The notes under the pieces were generated by a model, which saw only the letters and a program-made list of their open reading frames with translations, did no database searches and was not told the DNA's origin. 34,777 bases of DNA. It comes from Pedosphaera sp. (GTDB taxonomy: Bacteria > Verrucomicrobiota > Verrucomicrobiia > Limisphaerales > UBA1100). Where the stretch lies: assembly GCA_009695465.1 (NCBI GenBank), contig SIAW01000018.1, positions 1 through 34,777 of the forward strand, given 5' to 3'. The position numbers were made by a program, and so were the translations under genes. The first letter of the stretch is position 1; each line of letters begins with the position of its first letter. Positions 1 to 9,117 of the stretch are shown piece after piece.

Positions 1-44
1 TCGACACCCCGAACGACTAATCTCGTTCCGGTAATGCAAATTCA

Positions 45-71
45 AGGCGCCCGAAAGGGCGCCTCTTTTTT
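45..71 (+). terminator. Intrinsic terminator of an upstream gene
   Basis: A perfect 8-bp GC-rich stem (45-52 with 57-64) is closed by a GAAA tetraloop and followed directly by C and seven T residues. This is a textbook Rho-independent terminator for plus-strand transcription. The gene it serves lies mostly outside the window; an in-frame stop at 18-20 could be its end, but too little is present to identify it. It is the only convincing intrinsic terminator I found in the window. Confidence 0.92.
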
Positions 72-142
72 TGCCCAAATCAGATGCACGCATCAGGCAG
101 CCGCCCACGCAGAAAACAGCCGCAGGCTGGAGGCAAATTAGC

Positions 143-171
143 TTGAGCGTCCGGTGTGTGCGCGGTAGATT
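143..171 (+). promoter_or_regulatory. Possible sigma-70-type promoter for the 205-3500 gene pair
   Basis: TTGAGC (143-148) and TAGATT (166-171) are separated by 17 bases, each matching four of six consensus positions. The predicted start, near 178, is about 27 bases before the ATG at 205. It lies between the upstream terminator and the first gene, where a promoter is expected. The match is moderate and could be chance. Confidence 0.35.
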
Positions 172-204
172 GCTCACCGGTTCCAACCAACAGATTGCTG
201 CGAT

Positions 205-978
205 ATGAATCTTTCCGATCCAACTCACGCGACTGGCAAGCCGGTCGCGTCATCGGCTGCCAAACTTCAGATTGGGATCGTGCTGGCCTCCTTTGCCGCA
301 GCGGTGACGCTGATGGCCACGGCCAAGCCCGCTGCGCCTGCGCGCGGGACGGCGCCGACGACTCCCGGCGCGGTGGCGAAGCCTTTTAACATGCTCGCCT
401 TTGTGGACGAACGCATCGGCACGCAGGAGGACAAGAAGGACGTGCGCTGCTGGAGCTCGTTCAACAAGCTGCAGATGTTCATCACGCAATGCGAAATCAG
501 CGAGGAGGCCAAGTCCGTGCGCATTGACGAGCACATGAGGCTCATCCAATCCATCTGGCAGGAGGCGCAGCAACGGTTGCCGGGCAGCGGCGACATTCCT
601 GCCAGTGCGGTCGAGGCGGTGTTGGACAGGCGATTCCCCCACGTGTCGCGTAATGACACGGCGCAGTTCGGGCTCAAATCCGGTAGCGGCGTGTTGCAGC
701 GGCTCAGCGGGGATGATCTGAAGGATTACGGCGACACCATTGAACCGTGGCGGTTGCTGCAAACCTGGGCGGCGCGGCGCGTGGACGCACGGGGCGTGCT
801 TGTCATCACGCCGACGTTTGAGGAGAAGTCGCTGCACGTGCTCTACCGGTTTTTCCGCGCGTACGATTTGGTGGTGTTACAGCAGGCGCGTGAGGCGGCG
901 CACAAAAAGAAACTCACGTTGATTGACGAAAAATCCATGGCCGAGGCGTTCCTGTCTGAAGGGCCGCGCGGGCAATGA
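205..978 (+). CDS. Exported or membrane-anchored protein related to the N-terminal domain of its neighbour
   Basis: A 257-residue protein of unknown function. A hydrophobic segment at about residues 22-40 suggests a signal anchor, followed by an Ala/Pro/Thr-rich linker and a mainly helical domain from about residue 60. By eye this domain aligns with residues about 75-240 of the next gene: Ile117-Trp118, Phe144-Pro145, Asp177-Thr178 and Trp182-Arg183 here correspond to 123-124, 150-151, 183-184 and 188-189 there, a constant offset of six with no gap. The stop overlaps the next start as ATGA, so the two are probably translationally coupled and may pair in the envelope. No clear Shine-Dalgarno precedes the ATG. 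Function is unknown. Confidence 0.82.
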   Translation: MNLSDPTHATGKPVASSAAKLQIGIVLASFAAAVTLMATAKPAAPARGTAPTTPGAVAKPFNMLAFVDERIGTQEDKKDVRCWSSFNKLQMFITQCEISEEAKSVRIDEHMRLIQSIWQEAQQRLPGSGDIPASAVEAVLDRRFPHVSRNDTAQFGLKSGSGVLQRLSGDDLKDYGDTIEPWRLLQTWAARRVDARGVLVITPTFEEKSLHVLYRFFRAYDLVVLQQAREAAHKKKLTLIDEKSMAEAFLSEGPRGQ

Positions 979-3500
979 GCGCGATGAAAGTGCGCGACGT
1001 GCGACATCGGCGCTTTGAGCGCGGTGAAACGCTGGTGGGCTGGCTGCTCACGCTGGTGCTCAGTGTGGGCATGATGGGCGGCGCGTGGCATTGGCGCCAA
1101 CAGCGCATGGCCGCGCCCGTGGTGCCGCCCAACAATCCGGACATCCCTGCGGGGGAAGTGTTGCTGCCGCGCACCACCGCGTTGACCAAGCAGAAGATTG
1201 ACGCGTTGACGGCGTATAACAAGGCGATGACGCAGCAGGAGTTGCTGGGGTTTTTCCAGCGCACCATCGAAGGCCGGACGGTGTTGGCCTCCGCCTTTGA
1301 GGAATTGGATGCGCGCCTCACGCGGCAAGTGCTGCCCAAAATCTGGAGGATGGCGCAGGAACGCAGCGAGCTGACCAACTACGTTTCGCTCAAGGCGATG
1401 TCCGAGGCCATCCGCGAGTTGTTCCCGCAATACACATTGCCCAACGCCGATGTCGTGCTGTTTCCCGAAGACCCCAAATGGCGCAGTCCCATCGCCGAGC
1501 CGCCCCGGGATTATGTCAACGACACGGCGTGGCACTGGCGTTGGATGGCCTTGACGATGGAGCGCGCCTCGTTGGAGGAGCGCCGCCGCATGCGCGAGCT
1601 GGACGTTTACGCCGCCGAAGAATTGAGCGAGTTCATCTCCCTGCTCGCCGTGGCGGTGATTGATTACGCGCACCGCTTCCATCTCGACGCCGATTCCCCG
1701 TTCGGCAGCCGGCCGGTGGACGCGGAGTTGGTGGCGCGCATCTTTAACATGCTCGAGCAGCACCAGAAAACGATGGTGCCCACGCCTCCGGAGCATCGGC
1801 CCGTGCTCTTTTCCGCGCTGGTCAAGCAACGCGTGCTCGAGGGCATTCCCAAGCCGATGTTTGTGGACGCGAGCAAGGCGCTGGGACTGGACTACGTGCA
1901 TCAGCCCAACGCGGAATTGAACCTGTTGCGGGCGCGGCTGGAAGTGCCCACGGGCATCGAAGGCGGCGGCGTGGCAGCGGGGGATTTTAACGGTGACGGA
2001 TTCGTGGATCTCTATTTGGCGGGCGACGGCGGCGGGCGTTTGTACCGCAATGACGGCGGGAAAAAGTTGGTGGACATCACCGACGCGGCGGGCCTGTTGC
2101 GGGAAGGCGAAACGCGCGCGGGCTACTTTGTGGATTACGACAACGATGGCGACTTGGATTTGTTCCAGACCTGCGTGTGGCTGCCGTTGCGCCTCTATCG
2201 CAACGAAGGCAACGGCAAGTTCACCGATGTGAGTGCCGAGACAAAGCTCGCCACCGACAAGGCCATCCGCCACGAGGCGGTGTGGTTTGATTTCGATAAC
2301 GACGGGCTGCTCGATGTGTACGTTGCCAATTTCGGCACGTGGCCGGAGGGAGCCTCGCCCACCTTGGGGCGGCACAATGATTCCGCGCCGCCCAACCAGC
2401 TCTTTCATCACCGCGTGGAGAACGGCAAACATTACTTCGTGGACATCGCTGCGGCGGCGGGCGTGGCCGATCGCGGCTGGACGCATTGCGTGGGCGCGTG
2501 GGATTACGATCAGGACGGCTACACCGATCTGTTTTCCTTGAACGATTTCGGGGTCAGCAAAGTTTTCCACAACATCGGCGGGCGCAAATTCGAGGAGGTG
2601 TCGCGCCAGCTCCATCTGGACGCGACCTACAACGCGATGAACTTTCACCTGCTGGATTTGGACCGCAGCGGACACCCGGCCATCTACGTGACGCAGATCC
2701 ACAAGCTGACGCACCGCGAGCGCTATCGCAAACCCGAGGAGGGCACCAAGCTGCGCTTCGAGAATCTGGGCAACCTGCGCGCGTTGGTGGCAAACACCCT
2801 CTACCAGCGCCGGCCCGATGGCACCTACGCCAACGTGCATGACATCTACATCGAGCCGGCCGATCTGGGCTGGGCGTGGGACGCCAGCACGTTTGACTAC
2901 GAGAACGATGGCGACGAGGAATTGCTGGTGCTCAACGGCACCGAAGACAAAAGCAAGATTCCCACCACTCCCAATGAGCAGCGGCCCAGCTTCAAGGGCG
3001 GGCGCGATTTCCTGAGCAAGTACGATGGGCAGACCAACGTCTGTTTCTTTTCCGAGGGGCGCTATTTCTACGATGTCTCCAAGGAAAGTCCGCTGTGCTA
3101 TCCCAGCAATGCCCGCGGCTCGGCGATGTTTGATTTCGACAACGACGGCGACATTGACGTGCTCATCACCGAGTACAACGGCCCGGCGCGCATCTTCGAG
3201 AACAAACAACCCGGCGTGAACCAGTGGCTGCGGCTGAAACTACAGGGCACGCGCTCCAACCGTGACGCCGTGGGGGCGCGCGTGGAGCTGCGCGCGAGCG
3301 GACAGAAATTCTTCACGCAGGTCGTCTCGCGCAAAGGATTCCTTTCGCAGAATCCGCACGCGCTGCACTTCGGGCTGGGCGCGGCCAAGCAGGCCGATCA
3401 GGTGATTATCACCTGGCCCTCCGGCGAAAAACAGACGATTGGCCCCCTGCCCGCCGGCCAGTTGCATCTCATCCGCGAGCCTGCGGCTGCCGCCCCATAA
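975..3500 (+). CDS. Exported FG-GAP/VCBS repeat protein with ASPIC/UnbV C-terminal domain (CRTAC1-like)
   Basis: An 841-residue protein. A hydrophobic segment at residues 22-39 is a signal anchor. Residues about 75-240 form a helical domain shared with the preceding gene. From about residue 310 there are roughly seven FG-GAP/VCBS units carrying calcium-binding Asp-rich loops such as DFNGDGFVD, DYDNDGDLD, DFDNDGLLD, DYDQDGYTD and DFDNDGDID, which form an integrin-like beta-propeller. The last ~100 residues, including GARVELRASG and ITWPSGE, are the ASPIC/UnbV domain usually found after such propellers. The ATG overlaps the previous stop; a second ATG at 984 is possible. The likely role is calcium-dependent binding or adhesion outside the cytoplasmic membrane, inferred from the family; the ligand is unknown. 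Confidence 0.93.
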   Translation: MSAMKVRDVRHRRFERGETLVGWLLTLVLSVGMMGGAWHWRQQRMAAPVVPPNNPDIPAGEVLLPRTTALTKQKIDALTAYNKAMTQQELLGFFQRTIEGRTVLASAFEELDARLTRQVLPKIWRMAQERSELTNYVSLKAMSEAIRELFPQYTLPNADVVLFPEDPKWRSPIAEPPRDYVNDTAWHWRWMALTMERASLEERRRMRELDVYAAEELSEFISLLAVAVIDYAHRFHLDADSPFGSRPVDAELVARIFNMLEQHQKTMVPTPPEHRPVLFSALVKQRVLEGIPKPMFVDASKALGLDYVHQPNAELNLLRARLEVPTGIEGGGVAAGDFNGDGFVDLYLAGDGGGRLYRNDGGKKLVDITDAAGLLREGETRAGYFVDYDNDGDLDLFQTCVWLPLRLYRNEGNGKFTDVSAETKLATDKAIRHEAVWFDFDNDGLLDVYVANFGTWPEGASPTLGRHNDSAPPNQLFHHRVENGKHYFVDIAAAAGVADRGWTHCVGAWDYDQDGYTDLFSLNDFGVSKVFHNIGGRKFEEVSRQLHLDATYNAMNFHLLDLDRSGHPAIYVTQIHKLTHRERYRKPEEGTKLRFENLGNLRALVANTLYQRRPDGTYANVHDIYIEPADLGWAWDASTFDYENDGDEELLVLNGTEDKSKIPTTPNEQRPSFKGGRDFLSKYDGQTNVCFFSEGRYFYDVSKESPLCYPSNARGSAMFDFDNDGDIDVLITEYNGPARIFENKQPGVNQWLRLKLQGTRSNRDAVGARVELRASGQKFFTQVVSRKGFLSQNPHALHFGLGAAKQADQVIITWPSGEKQTIGPLPAGQLHLIREPAAAAP

Positions 3501-3802
3501 CGGCGCAGCAACAATTCCCCGCAGCTTCGTCGTATTCCCTGCGCAGAAATATTCTTTGTAAGGTTCGCGCGCTCTTCAGCGAACAATGTAGGTACAGGCT
3601 AGGCATGCAGATTCTCCGAAATCATTCCGGGCGCAGCGCGCGCAAACAATGCGGCGCAGTTTTGTTGGAGATGCTGGGCGTGGCGCTGATCTTCAAAGGC
3701 CTCTGGCTGGAGCGCGCATCAAAGATGGCTGCGGATAAAAAGCCCAAGCACTAGCAGTGCCCTTCGCGCTCTTTAGTCGGCACTCCGGTGCCCCATCTAA
3801 AA
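3501..3802. other. 302-bp gap with a possible small ORF and weak hairpins
   Basis: This gap separates the plus-strand FG-GAP gene from the minus-strand permease end. It holds a 49-codon candidate ORF (listed separately) and three small inverted repeats: 3563-3568 with 3579-3584 (6 bp, loop 10), 3748-3752 with 3756-3760 (5 bp, loop 3, overlapping the small ORF stop), and 3779-3783 with 3788-3792 (5 bp, loop TCCG). None is followed by a T-run on either strand, so they are poor intrinsic terminators, although the last two sit where transcripts from both sides should end. Confidence 0.4.
3605..3754 (+). CDS. Possible 49-residue small membrane peptide
   Basis: An open frame from ATG 3605 to TAG 3752-3754. 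The product would have a basic N-terminus (several Arg/Lys in the first 16 residues), a hydrophobic stretch at about residues 17-34 (AVLLEMLGVALIFKGLWL) and a basic tail rich in Lys. That pattern fits a single-span small membrane peptide. There is no Shine-Dalgarno and no known family. It is open, in a gap, and has a plausible composition, but it could be chance. Confidence 0.25.
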   Translation: MQILRNHSGRSARKQCGAVLLEMLGVALIFKGLWLERASKMAADKKPKH

Positions 3803-4774
3803 TCATTCCGCCTGCTGCTGCGCGCGGCGACGTGCGGCGAAGCGTTTGACTAGCTCATCGACAGTCACGCCGGCCAGAATCACCGCGCCGATGATGGCGT
3901 ATTCCAGGTGCGTGGAGATGCCGAGCATGTTGATGGAGTTGTACAGCAGCCGGATGACCGCCGCCGCGATGATGACGCCGAGGATCGAGCCTTCGCCGCC
4001 GCGCAGACTGCAGCCGCCCAGCACGGCCGCGGCGATGGCGTAGAGTTCGTAGAATTCGCCGGTGGAAGCGGGCTGCACGGAGTTCAGCTCGAAGGCGAAA
4101 AGCACGCCCGCCAGTCCTGTCAGTGTGGAGCAGACGACGTAGGAGAGAATCTTGAGGTGGTCGGTGTTGATGCCGCTGTAGCGCGCCGCGTTTTCGTTGT
4201 TGCCCAAGGCGAAAAGGTAACGGCCCCACACGGTGCGATTGAGAAAGATCGCCGCCAACACCGCCAGCGCGACGAGAAAAAAGAATGGCGCGGGCAGGGC
4301 GAACTTCGCCGTGATCGCCACTTTGCCGCTGAAAAAACTGTCCAGTGCATCGTGGCCTTGGAAGCCCATGCTTTGATTGTCGGTGAGGTAGCGCGCGAGG
4401 CCGCGATAGAAAAGCAGTCCGCACAAGGTCACCACGAACGGCTGCAGTTTGACCTTCGTGATGAGCAGTCCGTGCAGCAACCCGATGCCCGCCGAGAGCA
4501 CCAGCACCAGCGCCATGCAGGTGGCGGGGTTGATGCCTTTGCTGAGCATGAGCGCCAGCAGCGAGGCCACCAAGCCGATGACCGATCCGATGGAAAGATC
4601 AATGCCGCCGGTGATGATCACGAAGGACACGCCCAGCCCGATGATCGCGTAGAGGCTCGACCACTTGATGAGGTTCTGCATGTTGTACGCGTTGAGGAAC
4701 GAGTCGTTCTTCAGCGCGGTGAAGATGAAGATGGCGAGGAACAAGCCGAGGATGCCGAGGATGTTCTTTTTCAT
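3803..4774 (-). CDS. Ribose-type sugar ABC transporter permease
   Basis: A 323-residue, strongly hydrophobic protein with about 8-10 membrane spans. It matches the RbsC/XylH/YphD branch of BPD_transp_2 permeases: the segment [15 protein letters not shown], the [12 protein letters not shown] loop that contacts the ATPase, and the [19 protein letters not shown] region are all hallmarks. It forms the channel of a sugar importer in the inner membrane. Its ATG overlaps the ATPase stop by four bases, so translation is coupled. It is the last gene of a three-gene operon. The sugar cannot be told from sequence; no kinase, isomerase or regulator lies nearby. Confidence 0.95.
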   Translation of the reverse strand: MKKNILGILGLFLAIFIFTALKNDSFLNAYNMQNLIKWSSLYAIIGLGVSFVIITGGIDLSIGSVIGLVASLLALMLSKGINPATCMALVLVLSAGIGLLHGLLITKVKLQPFVVTLCGLLFYRGLARYLTDNQSMGFQGHDALDSFFSGKVAITAKFALPAPFFFLVALAVLAAIFLNRTVWGRYLFALGNNENAARYSGINTDHLKILSYVVCSTLTGLAGVLFAFELNSVQPASTGEFYELYAIAAAVLGGCSLRGGEGSILGVIIAAAVIRLLYNSINMLGISTHLEYAIIGAVILAGVTVDELVKRFAARRRAQQQAE

Positions 4775-6300
4775 TTCGCTAATTCAGTCCGCGCAGTTGC
4801 GCCCGTGGCCAGAGACATGACGGCTTCTTCGTTGAGTTGATCGCGAGCCAACTCGCCCGCGAGTCGCCCTTCGTGCATCACCAACACGCGGTCGGCCATG
4901 CCCAGCACTTCTTCCATTTCGCTGGAGGCAAACAGCACGGCCACGCCTTCGGAGGCGAGCTGATCCATGAGGCGATAGATTTCGCGCTTGGCGCCGATGT
5001 CAATGCCGCGCGTCGGTTCGTCCAGCAGCAACAAGCGCGGTTTGAGCGCCAGCCATTTTCCCAGCACGATCTTCTGTTGGTTGCCGCCGGAGAGATGTTG
5101 CACCGTCTGCTCCAACCCCGGTGTTTTAACGCCGAGCTGTTCGACGGTGTTGCGCGCGACGGTCTGTTCCGCCTCGCGATTGAGAAAGCCGCTGCGTTGA
5201 TCGCGGCGCAGACTGGGCAGGCTGGCGTTTTCGCGCACGGACATGGCGAGGATGAGTCCGTGTTGCTTGCGATCTTCCGGCGCCAACGCCATGCCGGCAG
5301 CGATGGCCGCCTGCGGACTGCGCGGGCGCAGCGTTTGGCCGCGCACCCGCATCTCGCCGCCGACGGCGGGCGTGACGCCAAACACCGTCTGCAACAATTC
5401 CGTGCGCCCCGCGCCGACCAATCCCGCGATGCCGACAATCTCGCCGGCGCAGACTTGAAATGAAATCTCACGACGTGGATGCGCAGGTGTGCGCAGGCGG
5501 TCCACCTCCAACACCGGCTCGCCGTGCGGGCGCGGTTGGCGTTGATAAAACTGCGAGAGATCGCGCCCCACCATCAAGCGCACCATCGCGGCGTGCGTGA
5601 TCGCTTCGCGCGCCAGCTCGCCGGCATTCTCGCCATCGCGCAGCACCACCACGCGATCGGCCAGCGCCGTTACCTCGCCGAGCCGATGGGAAATATAAAT
5701 GACGCTGATGCCTTGCGCGCGCAGATCGCGCACGACGCGGAAGAGCGTTTCAGTCTCGTGCTGCGAAAGACTGCTGGACGGCTCGTCCATGATGAGCACG
5801 CGCGCTTGGCTGGACAGCGCCTTGGCGATTTCCACCAACTGTTGCCGGCCGATGGGCAACGTGCCGACGATTGTCTCGGTCGGCAGATCCAATCCCACGC
5901 GCTGCAAGTGAGTGCGCGCTTCCGCGTGGATGCGCGCGTTGTCCACAAAACCGCAGCGACGCGGTTCGCGGCCCAGAAAAATATTCGCGCCGATGTCGAG
6001 ATTGTCCGCGAGGTTCAGTTCCTGATGGATCAACGCGATGCCCAACTGCTGCGCCGCGCGGACAGTGGCAATGCGCACGGGCTGGCCCTCCACGAGAATC
6101 TCGCCGGCATCGGGCAGTTGCACGCCCGCGAGGATTTTCATCAACGTGCTTTTGCCCGCGCCGTTCTCGCCAATCACCGCGAGCACTTCGCCGCGTTGCA
6201 ACGTGAGGCTGACGCCGCGCAGCGCGCGCACGCCGGGGAACTGTTTGCTCAGCAGCCGGGCTTCCAGGAGCGGTTGAGGGGCGGCCTCGGCCATGAGCAT
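4771..6300 (-). CDS. Sugar ABC transporter ATP-binding protein with two nucleotide-binding domains (RbsA/MglA type)
   Basis: About 509 residues with two fused ATPase domains, as in RbsA, MglA and XylG. The first has Walker [10 protein letters not shown], the family's variant signature [15 protein letters not shown] and Walker [10 protein letters not shown]. The second has the degenerate Walker [11 protein letters not shown], a full signature LSGGNQQK and Walker [13 protein letters not shown]. It powers uptake through the adjacent permease. The ATG at 6300 overlaps the last base of the upstream TGA stop; an in-frame GTG at 6303 and ATG at 6294 are alternatives. Its stop overlaps the permease start. 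The length is normal for the family. Confidence 0.95.
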   Translation of the reverse strand: MLMAEAAPQPLLEARLLSKQFPGVRALRGVSLTLQRGEVLAVIGENGAGKSTLMKILAGVQLPDAGEILVEGQPVRIATVRAAQQLGIALIHQELNLADNLDIGANIFLGREPRRCGFVDNARIHAEARTHLQRVGLDLPTETIVGTLPIGRQQLVEIAKALSSQARVLIMDEPSSSLSQHETETLFRVVRDLRAQGISVIYISHRLGEVTALADRVVVLRDGENAGELAREAITHAAMVRLMVGRDLSQFYQRQPRPHGEPVLEVDRLRTPAHPRREISFQVCAGEIVGIAGLVGAGRTELLQTVFGVTPAVGGEMRVRGQTLRPRSPQAAIAAGMALAPEDRKQHGLILAMSVRENASLPSLRRDQRSGFLNREAEQTVARNTVEQLGVKTPGLEQTVQHLSGGNQQKIVLGKWLALKPRLLLLDEPTRGIDIGAKREIYRLMDQLASEGVAVLFASSEMEEVLGMADRVLVMHEGRLAGELARDQLNEEAVMSLATGATARTELAK

Positions 6301-7340
6301 CACGGCTGTTTGCCCAGTGCCTCCATCTTTTTCTTCTCGGCCCAGAACTCGTCGATGTTCGCCTTGGTCACGATCAGAAACGGGATCTCGAAGAATTTAT
6401 TTTCGGGCACGCTCTTCATGTCGCCATCGAGGATCTGCTTGAGCATGCGCACCGATTCGTAGCCGTACTTCCACGGCTGCTGGCTGATGGTGCCGTGCAC
6501 CGTGCCGTCCTTGATGCCCTGCAGCGCGGCGTCCTGTTCGTCGAAGCCGACGATCTTGATCTTGCCCAGCTTGCCCGCCTCTTTCACCGCGTCCAGACAG
6601 GCCGGCGGATTGTAGGCGAACAGCCCGACCATGCAGGCCAGATTCTGATGCTTGGTCATCGCGTCCTCGGCGTTGGACTTGGCGCGGGCTTTGTCGAAGT
6701 CATCCGTGCGCGTGTCCAGCACCGTGAATTTATCACCCTTGATCACGCCGGCGACGGGATCGAACTTCACATCGGCGGTGGTCTGCACGGGGCGATCGAG
6801 CAACTCATCAATCGTGCCCTGCCGCCGCTGGCGCGCGTTGAGCTGTTCCAAGCGGCCCACAAAAATCATCACCTCACCGCCGGCGGGCAGCGCTTCCTTC
6901 ACCAACTTGCCCACGGCGCGGCCGGCCTTGTAATTATCCGTGCCGATGTAGCAGAGACGCGCGCTCTTGGGCGCATCGGCGTCCTGCGTGATGAGCTTGG
7001 TCTGCTTGGCGGCCTCGTTGAGATCGGGCGTTTGGTTCTCCGCATCAATCGGGCTGACGGCAATGCCCGCGATGCCCTTGGCCAACAACGTTTCCAGAAT
7101 GCGCTTCTGATCCGCCAATCCTTTGGGCGGCATGTGCACTTCGCACTCGATGCCAAACGCCTTCTCCGCCTGTCGCACGCCGCCCGCGCAGAGATCCCAG
7201 AACGGATCCACGCCATTGGTCACGTAAGCGATCTTGGGCTTCTTGGCGGCACCGGCTTTCTTGCCGTCGCCAGATTCATTGCAGCTTGAAAAAAGCAGCA
7301 ATGCCGCTGCGAGACCCGTGGAGATAATGGCAGGCTTCAT
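6300..7340 (-). CDS. Periplasmic sugar-binding lipoprotein of the ABC importer
   Basis: A 346-residue type I periplasmic binding protein (Peripla_BP_4, ribose/galactose-binding family). I start at ATG 7340 because the product then begins with a lipoprotein signal: [10 protein letters not shown], a hydrophobic run and FSSC with Cys20; the longer frame upstream would bury this signal. The opening strand [14 protein letters not shown], the [17 protein letters not shown] segment and the [13 protein letters not shown] loop are typical of sugar binders. It is first in the operon with the double ATPase and permease and delivers ligand to them. Its stop overlaps the ATPase start. The sugar bound is unknown. 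Confidence 0.93.
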   Translation of the reverse strand: MKPAIISTGLAAALLLFSSCNESGDGKKAGAAKKPKIAYVTNGVDPFWDLCAGGVRQAEKAFGIECEVHMPPKGLADQKRILETLLAKGIAGIAVSPIDAENQTPDLNEAAKQTKLITQDADAPKSARLCYIGTDNYKAGRAVGKLVKEALPAGGEVMIFVGRLEQLNARQRRQGTIDELLDRPVQTTADVKFDPVAGVIKGDKFTVLDTRTDDFDKARAKSNAEDAMTKHQNLACMVGLFAYNPPACLDAVKEAGKLGKIKIVGFDEQDAALQGIKDGTVHGTISQQPWKYGYESVRMLKQILDGDMKSVPENKFFEIPFLIVTKANIDEFWAEKKKMEALGKQP

Positions 7341-7350
7341 TGGTGCGGTG

Positions 7351-7379
7351 GTTCTAACGGAGAAAACTCGCAGCGTCAA
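7351..7379 (-). promoter_or_regulatory. Promoter of the sugar ABC operon
   Basis: On the minus strand TTGACG (7379-7374) and TAGAAC (7356-7351) are separated by 17 bases, matching the sigma-70 consensus at five and four positions. A start about seven bases downstream would be near 7344, only about four bases before the ATG at 7340, so the mRNA would be nearly leaderless. No Shine-Dalgarno is visible, which is consistent with that. Confidence 0.55.
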
Positions 7380-7412
7380 CCAACCCACGCGCGACACAGC
7401 GCGGAGGGAAGG

Positions 7413-8342
7413 TCAGCGCAAGGCTGCGCCGGCCAGCGGCTGGCCGCGGTCGTTGAGGATCTGGAAATGATGGATGCCCGGCCGACGCGCGTCGGTGTAC
7501 GTCCACACGATCTTCTTTTCGCGCGTGACCTCAATGAGCTGCGGGGCGCCCTGCTTGCCGTGGTAACTGGTCAACACCGTGTTGCCGTTGGGCAAGCGTT
7601 GCACGCCGCAGACATCATTGAACGGTTTGCCCGGCAACTCCTCGCTCGTCAGTTGCCAGACCGTTTTGCCTTTTGCGTCCACCTCGATGATCCGGTTGGC
7701 GATCGTGCAGGCGATGAGCGTGTGGCTGTTCTCCAGACGGATCGCGGTGAACGGCATGCCGAGCGTCTTCACCTCCCAAATCACTTTGCCCTCTGCGCTG
7801 TATTCGCGCACCACCTTGTCGAGCATCTGCGGCACCAGATAATTTCCATTGGCCAACTTGCGCGCCATCCGGCTCTGCAAATGGAAATCGTTGGTCTGGC
7901 ATTGCAGACGGAACTGCACATGCGCGCGGCCGGTGCGGTCAATCTCCTTGAGGCACGGCTCCGGCCCTGCTTCGGTGATCAACACCCGGCCGTTGGGCAA
8001 CGGCTGCACCGTGTTCACCTCCGCCTGCGTGCCTTTGTATTCAAACACCCGCTGGCCCGCGCGGGTGACCTCGATCACACCGCCGCCGTAGTTAGGCCCT
8101 TTTGCCAGCGCCAAGAGAATGTTGCCGCTGGGCAATACCCAGCCATCGCGCGTGGGCCGTTCGTAACTCCAGATCACCGTGTCGCGGTGCGAGATGATGT
8201 GCGTCTCCTGCCCCGTGGCGAGGAAGGCGTGGTTGATGCCCGTGGCCGATTGCTGCGCCGCCCCGGCAATCTGCGGTGACGACAGTTCCACTGCAAGGAG
8301 ACAGCCGAAACCAAAAAGAGCCGTTGGGCACGCGGTCTGCAT
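7413..8342 (-). CDS. Exported PQQ-like beta-propeller repeat protein
   Basis: About 309 residues from ATG 8342. This start gives a signal peptide (hydrophobic core FGFGCLLAV, likely cleavage after QIAGAA); the longer frame from GTG 8378 has no such signal at its end. The mature part has about six blades with the recurring pattern of a Val/Ile-Trp strand followed by LPNGN or similar and a hydrophobic strand, for example TVIWSYERP, VQPLPNGRVLIT, KVIWEVKTLG, VQRLPNGNTVLTSYHG and KIVWTYTDAR. That resembles PQQ-like or arylsulfotransferase-like propellers common in Planctomycetota and Verrucomicrobiota. I see no catalytic residues, so it is probably a periplasmic binding or scaffold protein. It lies upstream of the ABC operon on the same strand but is separated from it by a promoter. 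Confidence 0.85.
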   Translation of the reverse strand: MQTACPTALFGFGCLLAVELSSPQIAGAAQQSATGINHAFLATGQETHIISHRDTVIWSYERPTRDGWVLPSGNILLALAKGPNYGGGVIEVTRAGQRVFEYKGTQAEVNTVQPLPNGRVLITEAGPEPCLKEIDRTGRAHVQFRLQCQTNDFHLQSRMARKLANGNYLVPQMLDKVVREYSAEGKVIWEVKTLGMPFTAIRLENSHTLIACTIANRIIEVDAKGKTVWQLTSEELPGKPFNDVCGVQRLPNGNTVLTSYHGKQGAPQLIEVTREKKIVWTYTDARRPGIHHFQILNDRGQPLAGAALR

Positions 8343-8533
8343 GGGGCTGGATTGACGTTGGAAAGTAGGCGTGGCCACAGCGGATGTCCACGTAAAACAT
8401 GGCGGCGCTGGCGGCGCGCAGTCCGCGTCACACAGTGAATTTCAGGCTCAACATCCGCCGCGCCAAACGGTTTCCTGATATTCTGCGCATTGCGCCGAAC
8501 TTGCCACGCGGTGCCGCGCGGCTACGGTGGGGC

Positions 8534-9043
8534 ATGGGTTTGCAGCCATGCGCCGAGTGCGGCGGGGTGATCAGCACCGTCGCCGTGATGTGCCCGCACT
8601 GCGGTGCGCCGCCGTCAGTGGCGTTGCGCGCCGTATCGCACGCGGCAGGCTCGGCGGTGTTTGACGAGCCACTGGAGCAGGCCGTGCGCGCCGCATTGCG
8701 CCTGCCGGAAGGCGAGCTGGGCCACGAACAATTGGCGCGCGTGGAGTCGTTGAAGCTGGATGAAAACTTCTCCGGCGATCTGCACAGTTTGGTGGAGGCA
8801 TTGTTGCGCCTGCCCTCGCTAAAAATGCTGGGCATTTCCCGTGGCGGACTGACGGACGTGTCGCCACTGGCCCGACTGCAGTCGCTGCGTTATCTCTATC
8901 TGGAAGGCAACCGCATCCACGACGTCGGCCCGCTGTGCGAGATGAAGGCACTGCGCCAGTTGTGGCTTTACGGCAATCCGCTCTCGCGCGAGGACATCGC
9001 GATGGTCGAGCAGGCGCTGCCGAGATGCGAGGTGTTCTTCTAA
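8534..9043 (+). CDS. Zinc-ribbon and leucine-rich-repeat protein
   Basis: A 169-residue protein from ATG 8534, which places a zinc ribbon at the N-terminus (CAEC at residues 6-9 and CPHC at 20-23). From about residue 75 come leucine-rich repeats of the internalin type: LPSLKMLGISRGGLTDVSPL, then LQSLRYLYLEGNRIHDVGPL and MKALRQLWLYGNPLS, ending in a short cap. There is no signal peptide, so it is probably cytoplasmic. Such proteins usually bind other proteins; the partner is unknown. A GYF_2/DUF4389 gene follows 74 bases later on the same strand. The 191-bp gap before it (8343-8533), shared with the divergent propeller gene, shows no convincing promoter. Confidence 0.8.
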   Translation: MGLQPCAECGGVISTVAVMCPHCGAPPSVALRAVSHAAGSAVFDEPLEQAVRAALRLPEGELGHEQLARVESLKLDENFSGDLHSLVEALLRLPSLKMLGISRGGLTDVSPLARLQSLRYLYLEGNRIHDVGPLCEMKALRQLWLYGNPLSREDIAMVEQALPRCEVFF

Positions 9044-9117
9044 AGCGGCTGCCCGTTTTTGTGATTGAGCGCGCGCCCTTTTCAATAGCGTGCGCAAGCC
9101 TCAACCGCCTGATTGCG

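Noticed and set aside
843-3209. A 788-codon open frame on the minus strand across the FG-GAP gene
   Set aside because: Its translation has a biased composition (His/Arg/Val-rich) with no domain, while the opposite strand encodes clear FG-GAP and ASPIC domains. It is a shadow caused by high GC at the third codon position.
3779-3792. Hairpin GGCAC-TCCG-GTGCC as terminator of the sugar operon
   Set aside because: Only five pairs and no T-run on either strand. Recorded in the gap description only.
6301-6303. GTG 6303 as the start of the ABC ATPase
   Set aside because: The ATG three bases later overlaps the preceding stop in the usual way and loses nothing of the family's N-terminus. The difference is one residue.
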